A model generated the notes under the pieces. The model was not told the origin of the DNA and made no database searches. It saw only the letters and a list, made by a program, of their open reading frames with translations. 64,000 nucleotides of DNA from the NCBI GenBank assembly GCA_902362925.1, contig CABIYL010000001.1. The stretch is one strand, 5' to 3'. Every line of letters begins with the position of its first letter. Position 1 is the stretch's first letter. Both the position numbers and the translations under genes were made by a program. Shown in pieces: positions 41,536 through 50,561 of the stretch. The DNA comes from Pseudoflavonifractor sp902362925. GTDB taxonomy: Bacteria; Bacillota; Clostridia; Oscillospirales; Oscillospiraceae.

Positions 41536-42912
41536 TTATTGCTGCTGGGCCCAGTAGTCCTCAATGGACGCAATGAGCTCGGTCCGGTCGCTGCGCCCGG
41601 CCAGATACTTCTGCATGGCGGCGCCCAGGATGGCCCAGTGGTCATTGGGCACAATGGCAGAGGCGTTGAAGGCGGTGCCCCCGTGGACGTGGTTGTAGAT
41701 GTCACGGCTCAGGGGGTCGGCGGGCTCGTAGGGGTTGTTCTGGAAGGGGGGAATGATGTTGCAGGTCTTGACCAGCATCTGCTGGCCGATTTCACTGTAC
41801 ACAATCCAGTTCAGGAACTCCTTGGCGGCGGCCTGCTGCTTCTCGGTGGCCACCACGCCGTCCAGCATCACCTGCTTGGAGGGAGAGCCCTGGATCTGGC
41901 AGTTGACGAAGTCGTCGGGGTCGTTGTTCATGAAGTAGGGCAGGAAACCGTACTCGTCGTCCTTCTCCGCGTCGGCCTCCTCCATGTTGGGCCAGGCCCA
42001 GTTGCCGTTGAACCAGAAGGCGGTCTTGCCGTCCACCAAGTCAATGGCCATCTCGTCGTAGTCGGCGCCCAGGGGGTCGGCGTAGGCCACGTTGTACTTC
42101 TTCAGCACGTCGAACATGTCCAGGAACTGGGACATGCGGTCGTAAGTAGTCAGGTCCAGCTCGCCGGACTTGATCTGATTGATGACCTGGGCCGCACCGT
42201 CGGAGGTGCCGTCGTAGATCTCATAGATGTACTGCAGGTGATGGGCGCCCAGGGACCAGTCCTCCATGGCCAGGGACACGGGGTGCTCCATGCCGGCGGC
42301 CACCAGCCGGTCCAGCAGGGCCACAAAGTCGTCCAGGGTGCGGATGGAGGCGGGGTCAAAGGTCTCGCCCAGGGTCTCCTCGATGACCGCCTTGTTGTAG
42401 ATGACACCGCGGCCCTCAATACACAGGGGGAAGCTGTACACCTTTCCGTTGACCTCGGTCACATAGCCCTCGGCCTCAGCCAGCCAGGGCTCGTTGGACA
42501 GGTCGGCCGCCTTGGCCTCGGCCAGAGCGATGACGTCGGTGGTGTCCAGGATGGACATCGTGGGCGGATTGCCCGAGTTGTACAGGCTGACCACCTTGGT
42601 GTAGGGCGAGTCGCCGTCGGTCACCGGCATGACCTCCACATGCACGCCGGACTTCTTCTCAAACTCTTCGCTCATGGCCACCAGGGCGTTCTGAATCTCC
42701 GCCTTGGAGTTGAGCAGGGTGATCTTGGTTCCTTCCAGGGAAGGGTCGTACTCAAAGGTGTCCACAGAGGTATCGATGGGTTCTGCCGTATCTGTCTCAT
42801 TGGGGTCATCCGGATTGCTGGCAAATCCGAAGCGGACGCCGCTGACGGCGGCCGCCACCAGAGCAGCCAGCAGCGCCACTACAATTACCAGAGATATGAT
42901 TGCTTTTTTCAT
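41536..42912 (-). CDS. Sugar ABC transporter solute-binding protein
   Basis: A 458-residue extracytoplasmic binding protein of family 1 (MalE/UgpB type). It has a single N-terminal hydrophobic segment (IISLVIVVALLAALVAAAVSG) but no lipobox Cys, so it may be anchored by an uncleaved helix, unlike most Gram-positive binding proteins. The body has SIRTLDDFVALLDRL and the TAFWFNGNWAWPNM ligand-side segment. ATG 42912 follows GGGAGG. It heads the operon; the operator at 42955-42968 lies 43 bp upstream. Sugar is inferred from neighbours as raffinose-type. Confidence 0.93.
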   Translation of the reverse strand: MKKAIISLVIVVALLAALVAAAVSGVRFGFASNPDDPNETDTAEPIDTSVDTFEYDPSLEGTKITLLNSKAEIQNALVAMSEEFEKKSGVHVEVMPVTDGDSPYTKVVSLYNSGNPPTMSILDTTDVIALAEAKAADLSNEPWLAEAEGYVTEVNGKVYSFPLCIEGRGVIYNKAVIEETLGETFDPASIRTLDDFVALLDRLVAAGMEHPVSLAMEDWSLGAHHLQYIYEIYDGTSDGAAQVINQIKSGELDLTTYDRMSQFLDMFDVLKKYNVAYADPLGADYDEMAIDLVDGKTAFWFNGNWAWPNMEEADAEKDDEYGFLPYFMNNDPDDFVNCQIQGSPSKQVMLDGVVATEKQQAAAKEFLNWIVYSEIGQQMLVKTCNIIPPFQNNPYEPADPLSRDIYNHVHGGTAFNASAIVPNDHWAILGAAMQKYLAGRSDRTELIASIEDYWAQQQ

Positions 42913-42954
42913 AAATGCGCCTCCCACTCCTCAAAATATGAACAAAACACGAAA

Positions 42955-42968
42955 TGAAACCGGTTACT
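42955..42968. promoter_or_regulatory. Operator TGAAACCGGTTACT upstream of the ABC operon
   Basis: Contains AACCGGTT (42958-42965). Fits the CcpA cre consensus with one mismatch and matches the site at 48407-48424. The minus-strand element TATAAG is just upstream of it, so a bound repressor would block the start of transcription. Confidence 0.6.
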
Positions 42969-43103
42969 TCGTCCTTATACTAGCACTATTGCCATTAATA
43001 CGTCAATTGTTTTCCGCCAAATAAACCAAGTTTGTAAATATCATCCGAACCGTTTTAGCCATAATTATACATATTTCACAAGAGCCTGGGCGGGGTCTAT
43101 CCG

Positions 43104-43132
43104 TTGTACATTTCCCACGCATCTGCTATAAT
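43104..43132 (+). promoter_or_regulatory. Promoter of the LacI-type gene
   Basis: TTGTAC (43104-43109), 17 bp, TATAAT (43127-43132). Confidence 0.65.
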
Positions 43133-43180
43133 ATTGCGTAGTCCGGCCCTGAGGCCGGCGGCGCGACAAGGGGCGATGTT

Positions 43181-44215
43181 ATGGAACAAAAAAAGAAAAT
43201 CACCTTCGACGACATTGCCAGATATACCAATTTCTCCAAGACCACCATCTCCCGGTACTTTAACAACCCGGATTCCCTGGCCCCCGAGAGCCAGCGCATC
43301 ATCTCCGAGGCTCTGGAGAAGCTCCACTACAAGGAGAACAAGGTGGCCCGTATCCTGGCCAACGGTCAGACCGAGTTCATCGGCATCATCCTGCCCGAGT
43401 TCTACCACCGGTTCTTCTCCGAGGTCCTCAACCAGATGCTCTCCACCTACGAGACCTACGGCTACAAGTTCCTGGTGTTCGTGGGCAACCGGAACGAGGA
43501 GAGCGAGCGACGGTACATCCGGGAGCTGATGGCCTATCAGATTGAGGGCATGATTGTCCTCAGCCACACCATCTCGTCGGAGGAGCTGGCGGGGCTGCAC
43601 CTGCCCATTGTGACCATGGAGCGGGAGGACAGGCATGTGTGCAGCGTCAACACCGACAACTACACCGGCGGCCGCCAGGCCGCCCGGCTGCTGGATGAGT
43701 GCGGCTGCGATGTGCTCTTCCACATCAACTCCCCCACCAATCCCCTCATTCCGGCCTATGGCCGTATCACCGGCTTCCAGGACTACTGCCGGGAGCACGG
43801 ACTGCGCCATGAGCTGCTGCTGCGGGATGTGGACCGCTCCCACGAGAGCGACCTGGCCATCCTGCGGGACCTGGTGGACACCCTGGAAACCGAGTACAGC
43901 GGGCAGAAAAAGGGCATCTTCCTCTCCAACGATACCCTGGCCAGCGCCCTGGTGAATCTGCTGTTTTTGAAGTACGGGCGGCTGCCCGACGACTACCGCA
44001 TTGTGGGCTTCGACAACTCCCCCGAGTCCCGGGAGGCCATCATCCCCATCAGCACCGTGGGCCAGCAGGTGGAACAGCTGGCCCAGGAGGCGGTGGCCCT
44101 GGTGGTGGACCAGATCAACGCCCGCAAGGAGGGCCAGTCCCTCCACGGCCGGAAGCCCATCCACAAGGTCATCGACCCGGTGCTTATCCGCCGGGCCTCC
44201 ACTGGAGACGTGTGA
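43181..44215 (+). CDS. LacI-family transcriptional regulator
   Basis: A 344-residue repressor. The helix-turn-helix is at about 7-27 (ITFDDIARYTNFSKTTISRYFNN), the hinge helix region ends near LHYKENKVARILA, and the remaining 280 residues are the periplasmic-binding-like effector domain. Divergent from the ABC operon and convergent with the GH13/GH36 operon, so it is the likely local controller. The AACCGGTT operators are the right type for LacI proteins. The effector is probably a sugar from the raffinose-sucrose set; this is inferred. Confidence 0.94.
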   Translation: MEQKKKITFDDIARYTNFSKTTISRYFNNPDSLAPESQRIISEALEKLHYKENKVARILANGQTEFIGIILPEFYHRFFSEVLNQMLSTYETYGYKFLVFVGNRNEESERRYIRELMAYQIEGMIVLSHTISSEELAGLHLPIVTMEREDRHVCSVNTDNYTGGRQAARLLDECGCDVLFHINSPTNPLIPAYGRITGFQDYCREHGLRHELLLRDVDRSHESDLAILRDLVDTLETEYSGQKKGIFLSNDTLASALVNLLFLKYGRLPDDYRIVGFDNSPESREAIIPISTVGQQVEQLAQEAVALVVDQINARKEGQSLHGRKPIHKVIDPVLIRRASTGDV

Positions 44216-44280
44216 GGGCCTGTCTCATTTTATTCAGCCGCAAAGGACAGTATCACTGCCTGTCCCAAAAAACACAAAAA

Positions 44281-44306
44281 GCAGCCCGGGAAACTTCCCG
44301 GGCTGC
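44281..44306. terminator. Bidirectional terminator
   Basis: GCAGCCCGGGAA / TTCCCGGGCTGC, 2-bp loop, with an A-rich flank on the left and TTTC on the right, between the LacI gene and the convergent GH13 gene. Confidence 0.85.
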
Positions 44307-44329
44307 TTTCATTACTATATATAAGGTAT

Positions 44330-46027
44330 TCAGTCCTCCAGGACCCACACGGCGGCCTGCCAGGGCGCCAGGGTCATGTCGGCAGGAGCGGCGGGAGCCT
44401 CCGGCCAGTTGGCGATGAGCAGGCGGCTCTTCTGGCCCTTCAGCTCCTCCGGCAGCTCCAATTTTGCCTCTTCTCCGGACAGGTTGCACACGGCGAGCAG
44501 AGTTTTGCCCTCCAGGGTGCGGGTGTAGGCGAAAATCTGGGGGTGATCGGGGAGAATCAGGTTGTACTTGCCGTAGACAATCAGGTCCTTGTCGGGGGAA
44601 TTCCGCCGCAGGCCGATGAGCTTCTGGTAGTAACGGAACACCGAGTCCGCCCGGTCCAGCTGCTCTTTGGCGTTAATCTGCGTGTAGTTGGGGTTGACCA
44701 TGATCCAGGGCGTCCCGGTGGTGAAGCCGGCGTTTGCGGAGTCGTCCCACTGGAAGGGGGTACGGGCGTTGTCCCGGCTCTTGTAGGCGATGGCAGCCAT
44801 CAGCTCCGCCTGGGGCATGACCCCACGGGCGCTCAGGTCCCGGTAGGCGTTGATGGACTCCAGGTCCCGGTAGTTCTCAATGGGGCCAAAGGGCACGTTG
44901 GTCATGCCCAGCTCCTCGCCCTGGTACACATAGGGGGTGCCCTGCATCATGTGCAGGCAGGTGGCGATGCACTTGGCAGAAATCTCCCGGTACGCGGGGG
45001 AGTCGTCTCCCAGCCGGGAGACGATACGGGGCTGGTCGTGGTTGCAGAAGTAGAGGCTGTTCCAGGCCACCCCATCCAGCTCGTTCTGCCAGCGGGAGAG
45101 CAGCTTCTTCAGCGCCACCAGGTCTATCTTTCGGGTGCTCCACTTGCCGGTGACCGCGTCGCCGCCGTCCAGGTCCACATGCTCGAACTGGAACACCATG
45201 TTCAGCTCGGTGCCCTGGGCGTTGGCGTACTGCTTGGCCTGGTCGATGGTCACACCGGCGCACTCGCCCACGGTGAGCAGGTCGTATTTGGAGAGCACCT
45301 TCCGGCGCATCTCCCGCAGATACTCGTGGACGTGGGGGCCGTTGCAGCAGCCCAGGTTGCAGGAGGCGTAGGGGGCGCCGTTGGTGGGCATGTCGGGCAG
45401 ACCCTCCTGCTTGGAGATCATGGAGATGACGTCCATGCGGAAGCCGTCGATGCCCTTGTCGCACCACCAGGTCATCATGTCGAACACCGCCTGCCGCACC
45501 GCCGGGTTGTCCCAGTTCAGGTCGGGCTGCTTGGGGGAGAAGCAGTGGAGGTAGTACATGCCGGTGGCGTCGTCGTAGGTCCAGGCCGGACCGGAGAAGG
45601 AAGAGCCCCAGTTGTTGGGCTCCTTGCCGTCCTTGCCCTCCCGCCAGATGTAGAAGTCCCGCTTGGCATTGTCCCTGGACTTGCGGCTCTCCACAAACCA
45701 GGGGTGCTCGTCGGAGGTGTGGTTGACCACCAGGTCCATGACAATTTTCAGTCCCCGGGCGTGGGCCTCGGAGAGCAGCTTGTCAAAGTCGGCCATGGTG
45801 CCGAACTCGTCCATGATGGCCTGGTAGTCGCTGATGTCGTAGCCGTTGTCGTCGTTGGGGGAGCGGTACACCGGCGAGAGCCAGATGACGTTGACGCCCA
45901 GCTCCTTGATATAGTCCAGCTTGCCGGTGATGCCGGGCAGGTCGCCGATGCCGTCGCCGTTGGAGTCGCAGAAGCTGCGGGGGTAAATCTGATAGATGAC
46001 GCTTTCTTTCCACCATGCCTTGTCCAT
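44330..46027 (-). CDS. Alpha-glucosidase / oligo-1,6-glucosidase (GH13)
   Basis: A 565-residue retaining alpha-glucosidase. The start (AWWKESVIYQIYPRSF) is typical of the GH13_31 type. Nucleophile Asp is in GFRMDVISM, acid Glu in LLTVGECAGV, and the transition-state Asp in FCNHDQPRIVS. ATG 46027 is 9 bp after AAGGAGG; ATG 46036 is too close. It lies 17 bp after the alpha-galactosidase gene. It could hydrolyse sucrose, isomaltose or trehalose-type glucosides from the same diet sugars. Confidence 0.94.
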   Translation of the reverse strand: MDKAWWKESVIYQIYPRSFCDSNGDGIGDLPGITGKLDYIKELGVNVIWLSPVYRSPNDDNGYDISDYQAIMDEFGTMADFDKLLSEAHARGLKIVMDLVVNHTSDEHPWFVESRKSRDNAKRDFYIWREGKDGKEPNNWGSSFSGPAWTYDDATGMYYLHCFSPKQPDLNWDNPAVRQAVFDMMTWWCDKGIDGFRMDVISMISKQEGLPDMPTNGAPYASCNLGCCNGPHVHEYLREMRRKVLSKYDLLTVGECAGVTIDQAKQYANAQGTELNMVFQFEHVDLDGGDAVTGKWSTRKIDLVALKKLLSRWQNELDGVAWNSLYFCNHDQPRIVSRLGDDSPAYREISAKCIATCLHMMQGTPYVYQGEELGMTNVPFGPIENYRDLESINAYRDLSARGVMPQAELMAAIAYKSRDNARTPFQWDDSANAGFTTGTPWIMVNPNYTQINAKEQLDRADSVFRYYQKLIGLRRNSPDKDLIVYGKYNLILPDHPQIFAYTRTLEGKTLLAVCNLSGEEAKLELPEELKGQKSRLLIANWPEAPAAPADMTLAPWQAAVWVLED

Positions 46028-46044
46028 CTCAGGCATCCTCCTTT

Positions 46045-48228
46045 TTATACCGCCTCAATCTGATACTGAACGGCCTGGTACTGGTCCAGGAAGGGCAGGG
46101 CCAGTCCGGCATACATCAGCTCGTCGCCGCCGTAGACCACGCCGTTGACCTTGTAGTCCCGGTCCGGGTCCAGGCCCTTGAGCCGCAGCAGGGGCCGCAC
46201 CGGGTTGGCGTGGCGCTGGGTCTGCACCAGACCCACCACCGCCCGGCTCTTGTCGGCGGTGACGTGCATCCAGGCGCAGTAGCTGTCCTCCTGGCGGAAG
46301 GGGCTGGTCAGGCGGTAGTAATCCCCGCGCATCACCACATCCCAGTAGGTGCGGAAAGCGGCAATCTGGTGGGCCACCTCCTCCAGCTCCTCGGCGGTCA
46401 TCTCGTTCAGGTCCAGCTCATAGCCGAAGGTGCCGGCAGCCGCCACAACGCCCCGGGTGTGCAGGGGGGTGGCGCGGTGGGTCAGGCCGTTGGGCACGGC
46501 GGACACGTGGGCGCCCATGGAGGAGCAGGGATAGCAGAAGGAGGTGCCGTACTGGATGCGCAGCCGGTCGGCGGCGTCGGTGTTGTCGGAGCACCAGATC
46601 TGGGGGGTGTAGTACAGCATGCCGCAGTCAAACCGGCCGCCGCCGCCGCTGCACCCCTCGATGAGCAGGTGGGGGAACTCCTGGTGCAGGGCCTCCAGAA
46701 TCTCGTACACCGCCAGCACAAAGCGGTGGTACACCTCGCCCTGACGCTCAGCGGGCAGCCCGGCGCTCCACACGTCGGTGAGGCTGCGGTTCATGTCCCA
46801 CTTCACATAGGAGATGTCGGCGCTTCTGAGCATGGCGCGCAGGTTGTTCAGCACATACTCCTTCACCTCGGTGCGGGTCAGGTCCAGCACCAGCTGGTAC
46901 CGGCCTCTGGTCAGGGGCCGTCCGGGCACCTGGAAGGCCCAGTCGGGGTGGGCCCGGTACAGGTCGGAGTTCTCGTTGACCATCTCCGGCTCCACCCAGA
47001 TGCCGAACTTCATGCCCAGGTCGTGGATGCGCTGGGCCAGGGGCGCCAGACCGCCGGGCAGCTTCTCCTGGTTCACGTTCCAGTCGCCCAGGCCGCCGAA
47101 GTCGTCGTTGCGCTGGCCGAACCAGCCGTCGTCCATGACCATCATCTCCACGCCCACCTTGCTGGCCGCCTGGGCGATGGAGCAGATCTTGTCCGCGTCA
47201 AAGTTGAAGAGGGTGGCCTCCCAGTTGTTGATGAGGATGGGACGCCGTGCGTCCTTCCAGGGACCCCGGCACAGGTTGAGCCGGATGGCCCGGTGGAACA
47301 TCTGGCTCATATAGCCCAGGCCACGGGCGGAGAACACCATGGCCGCCTCGGGGGCGGTGAAGGTCTCGCCGGGCTGGAGCAGCCAGGAGAAGTGGAAGGG
47401 GTGGATGCCCATGGTCATACGGGTCTCGTGGAACTGGGTGTACTCCACCGAGGCCTGGAAATTGCCCGAGTACACCAGGGCCATGCCCCAGCAGCGGCCG
47501 GCGTCCTCGGTGGTGTCCTTGTCGCACAGCACCAGGAAGGGGTTCTGCTGGTGGCTGGAGGAGCCACGGACACTGCCGGCGGTGTGGATGCCCTGGGTGA
47601 GGGCGGCCCGCACCGGCTCACGCTCCCGGGCGTAGGCGCCGCCCAGGGTGATGAAGTCGTGGTCGCCCACCGGGAAGTCCAGGCAGGCGGAGGCCACCTT
47701 GGTAAGCCGCACCGGGGCGGAGCTGTCGTTGCGCACCCGCACGGAGCGGGTGATCATGTCGTACTCCTCCAGCACGCCGTAGAGCAGCTCCAGCACCAGG
47801 CCGCTGCACCGGTCACGCAGCTCCACGGTGAGGGTCTGGGCGGTGACCCCCTCGCCGTAAAAGGCGGGCAGGCCCTCCAGGGCGTACTTGCCCTCGGAGA
47901 TGGTGTGGCGCACATAGCGGAAATCCGCCGTGTGGCTGCCGTCGGCCAGGTCGGCCTCCAGAGAGGGCATGCGGAAGTCGCCCACGCCGCTGGAGGAGTA
48001 CTCCTGGGGCTGGGTGTCCAGGGACCAGGTCCGGTTCTTGCCCACCTCGTCCGGGTTGGGGGAGAAGCCCCGGTCCTCCGGGCAGATCAGCCGGGAGAGA
48101 TCGCCGCCCCGGAGCTTCTGGCTGTAGTAGGTGTGGAGCAGCACCCCGGTGTCGTCAATCTTCATCTGATAGGTGGTGCTGCGGGTGCTCAGGTTGATGG
48201 TGCGCTGGGAAGCGTCAAATCCGATCAT
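46045..48228 (-). CDS. Alpha-galactosidase (GH36)
   Basis: A 727-residue alpha-galactosidase that cuts terminal alpha-galactose from raffinose, melibiose and stachyose. Nucleophile Asp is in ISYVKWDMNRSL and the acid/base Asp in CSDNTDAADRL. The N-terminal beta-supersandwich and C-terminal sandwich are full length for the GH36 class (about 720-740). No signal peptide, so it works inside on imported sugar. First gene of the operon with GH13; the operator at 48407-48424 is some 180 bp upstream. Confidence 0.96.
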   Translation of the reverse strand: MIGFDASQRTINLSTRSTTYQMKIDDTGVLLHTYYSQKLRGGDLSRLICPEDRGFSPNPDEVGKNRTWSLDTQPQEYSSSGVGDFRMPSLEADLADGSHTADFRYVRHTISEGKYALEGLPAFYGEGVTAQTLTVELRDRCSGLVLELLYGVLEEYDMITRSVRVRNDSSAPVRLTKVASACLDFPVGDHDFITLGGAYAREREPVRAALTQGIHTAGSVRGSSSHQQNPFLVLCDKDTTEDAGRCWGMALVYSGNFQASVEYTQFHETRMTMGIHPFHFSWLLQPGETFTAPEAAMVFSARGLGYMSQMFHRAIRLNLCRGPWKDARRPILINNWEATLFNFDADKICSIAQAASKVGVEMMVMDDGWFGQRNDDFGGLGDWNVNQEKLPGGLAPLAQRIHDLGMKFGIWVEPEMVNENSDLYRAHPDWAFQVPGRPLTRGRYQLVLDLTRTEVKEYVLNNLRAMLRSADISYVKWDMNRSLTDVWSAGLPAERQGEVYHRFVLAVYEILEALHQEFPHLLIEGCSGGGGRFDCGMLYYTPQIWCSDNTDAADRLRIQYGTSFCYPCSSMGAHVSAVPNGLTHRATPLHTRGVVAAAGTFGYELDLNEMTAEELEEVAHQIAAFRTYWDVVMRGDYYRLTSPFRQEDSYCAWMHVTADKSRAVVGLVQTQRHANPVRPLLRLKGLDPDRDYKVNGVVYGGDELMYAGLALPFLDQYQAVQYQIEAV

Positions 48229-48620
48229 GGCAGATCATCCTTCTGGCATAAAAATAGTGGCCGCCCCAGGGGACGGATGTCAGCCTTATTGTATCACATT
48301 GTTTGTATTTTTCCAGTCTATTTATTTCAGAAAACGCGGTCTGTTTCGATTTTTTCGTACCCGCAATCCTTAGGGCCACAATGGATTTGTCCATAACCTC
48401 CAAAAACATGAAACCGGTTTTATGATTTATGCAGAAAAGTTCGGAAATCGCTTTTTCCGTCTCTCAGAGCCGATTCTCCTATTTTAATCTGGAATGTCCG
48501 GGATGAACTGTAAAACATTGTACCGCTTATCCTGCTTGCTTGCGTTCTCCTTCCGCCTGTGGTACCGTCTTGCCATCTGGACGGGAAACCAGACGAAAAC
48601 AGGAAAGTGAGGAACCGATT
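48229..48620. other. Divergent intergenic region between GH36 and a secreted protein
   Basis: 392 bp without a gene. It holds the AAACCGGTTT operator and an AT-rich stretch. On the minus strand TACAAT (48293-48288) could be a -10 for the GH36 gene. I see no second clear promoter for the rightward gene. Confidence 0.4.
48407..48424. promoter_or_regulatory. Operator CATGAAACCGGTTTTATG
   Basis: An 18-bp palindrome with one mismatched pair, centred on AAACCGGTTT (48411-48420). Matches the core in front of the ABC operon. Binder: the local LacI-type protein, or CcpA. Confidence 0.6.
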
Positions 48621-50477
48621 ATGAACAGACGCAGGCACCTGTTCGCGCCCCTGCTCACCGCGCTGCTCACCCTGGCGCTCATGCTCCCCCTGGCCGCGCC
48701 CGCCGCTCTGGGCGCGGAGGACCCCGGCCTCTCCGGCAGCGGCACGGCGTCCGACCCCTGGATGATCTACACCGCCGAGGACCTGCAGACCGCCTACACC
48801 TACATCGCCCAGGCCTGTGACGACCTGCCCGGCGACCAGGTGGGCATCCCCGACTGCTTCCGCCTGGGAGCGGATATTACCCTGGAAAAGCCCATCATCA
48901 TCTACAACAACGTGGACTACGACCTGCGCATCGCCCTATGCGGCACCTTTGACGGCAACGGCCACACCATCAACAATTTCAACCTCAAGCTCTACCCCAA
49001 CAAGACCTACGGCTCCGCCCTCATCCACACCTACCCCCTGTTTCCGGTGAACTTCGGCACCATTGAGAACCTGACCGTGGTGCTGGCCTCCGAGTACGGA
49101 AACCTGTACAAGGACCCGGATTACGGCATCCTCTGCGGCGGTCTGGTGTGCGACAACTTCGGCACCATCCGCAACTGCCGGGTGGAGGGCTCCCTGGGCG
49201 GCGCCGGTCTGAAGGGTCCCGCCGGTCTCATCGCCGGTCTCAACGGCAACGGCGGCAAGATCATCGACTGCTCCGCCTCGGGCAAGATCTTCCTGCCCAG
49301 CAAGACCTACGCCTACCAGCGGGAGGCAGGCGGCATTGTGGGCGTGTCCCATGCGGGCACCGGCACCTTCCTGGCCCCCGGTGAGGACGTGTCCTGGAGC
49401 TCCTCCAACGGCGTGGTCACCAACAGCGCCGGTATGGACGGCCTGGACGCCCCCCTCATTCAGAACTGTACCGCCGACGTGTACATCACCGCCAACTGGA
49501 CTACCGGCATGGGCGGCATCGTGGGCGAGACGGACAAGTACACCGTGGTGGAGGGCTGCACCGCCAATGTGGACCTGAACGCCGGCGGCACTGAGACCTA
49601 CAACACGGTGGGCGGCATTGTGGGCGACTGCAAGGGCACCGTGCGCAGCTGCACCTCCTCCGGCAAGATCACCCTCATCTCCACCGCCGCCAAGACTCCC
49701 TCCGCTGTGGGCGGCGTGGTGGGCACCGCCCAGTCGGGCGCGTCCGTCTCCAACTGCTCCTCCACCGCCAAGCGCGCCGTCTCCGACCTGAACGCCTACA
49801 ACGGCGACATTGTGGGCCGGGACAACGGCGCCTCCCTCAGCGGCAACTCCGCCCAGGGCGGCCAGACCGCCAAACCGGAGGAGATCACCGTCACCGTCAA
49901 CGGCGTCCAGGTGGTCTTTGACCAGCCTCCCATCGCCGAGAACAACCGGGTTCTTGTGCCGGTCCGGGCCATTTTTGAGGCCATGGGTGCGGAGGTCACC
50001 TGGAATCAGGCCAGTATGACCGCCTTTGCCGTCCGCGGCGACACCACCGTGGCCATCCAGATCGGCAACCGCACCATGTATCGCGGCCAGACCGCCGTCA
50101 ATCTGGACGTGCCCGCCAAGGCCCTCAACGGCCGCACCCTGGTGCCGGTCCGGGCAGTGTCCGAGGCCTTCAACGCCGACGTGGACTGGGACAGCGCCCG
50201 CAACCGGGTGGTCATCTCCATCAGCGGCTCCACCCAGCTGCCCGACGGCAGCAATCAGGGCGGCAGCTCCGGCGGCCAGGGCAATCCCGACCGGCTGCCC
50301 GACTGTATCCTGTGCAACAACTCGGGCATGCGCCGCTGCAACTTCTGCCGGGGTGAGGGGCGCATTGTGGACCCCTACTACGACATCCTCAAGGACGGCA
50401 TCCGCTACATCGACTGCCCCTACTGTGACGGCGCAGGCCAGGTGCCCTGCCTGTGCGGCCACCGGGCGGGCGTGTGA
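48621..50477 (+). CDS. Secreted GLUG/copper-amine-oxidase-N protein with DnaJ-type zinc-finger end
   Basis: A 618-residue exported protein. Signal peptide (about 1-32, ending AALGAED); then a repetitive beta-helix-like region (about 35-420) with GLUG-type phrases such as GGIVGVSHAG, GGIVGETD and GGIVGDCKG. Two copies of the copper-amine-oxidase-N stalk pattern (NNRVLVPVRAIFEAMGAEVTW and NGRTLVPVRAVSEAFNADVDW) follow at about 430-540. The last 50 residues have CILCNNSG, CNFCRGEG, CPYCDGAG and CLCG, the CxxCxGxG pattern of DnaJ, outside the cell. ATG 48621 follows GTGAGGA. Role probably adhesion or cell-surface assembly; unknown. Confidence 0.85.
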   Translation: MNRRRHLFAPLLTALLTLALMLPLAAPAALGAEDPGLSGSGTASDPWMIYTAEDLQTAYTYIAQACDDLPGDQVGIPDCFRLGADITLEKPIIIYNNVDYDLRIALCGTFDGNGHTINNFNLKLYPNKTYGSALIHTYPLFPVNFGTIENLTVVLASEYGNLYKDPDYGILCGGLVCDNFGTIRNCRVEGSLGGAGLKGPAGLIAGLNGNGGKIIDCSASGKIFLPSKTYAYQREAGGIVGVSHAGTGTFLAPGEDVSWSSSNGVVTNSAGMDGLDAPLIQNCTADVYITANWTTGMGGIVGETDKYTVVEGCTANVDLNAGGTETYNTVGGIVGDCKGTVRSCTSSGKITLISTAAKTPSAVGGVVGTAQSGASVSNCSSTAKRAVSDLNAYNGDIVGRDNGASLSGNSAQGGQTAKPEEITVTVNGVQVVFDQPPIAENNRVLVPVRAIFEAMGAEVTWNQASMTAFAVRGDTTVAIQIGNRTMYRGQTAVNLDVPAKALNGRTLVPVRAVSEAFNADVDWDSARNRVVISISGSTQLPDGSNQGGSSGGQGNPDRLPDCILCNNSGMRRCNFCRGEGRIVDPYYDILKDGIRYIDCPYCDGAGQVPCLCGHRAGV

Positions 50478-50495
50478 CACACAGAAAGAAACAGA

Positions 50496-50533
50496 GCGAG
50501 GCCCTGAAAATCAGATGATTTTCAGGGCCTCGC
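50496..50533. terminator. Perfect 18-bp stem between convergent genes
   Basis: GCGAGGCCCTGAAAATCA (50496-50513) pairs with 50516-50533; loop GA. Weak T tail. Serves the secreted proteins on both sides. Confidence 0.75.
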
Positions 50534-50561
50534 TTACTGTTTGCTGTCGGATACTGTGGCG

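Noticed and set aside
48420..48745. Short minus-strand frames before the secreted protein gene
   Set aside because: They overlap the operator region and the real signal peptide on the other strand, with no ribosome sites.
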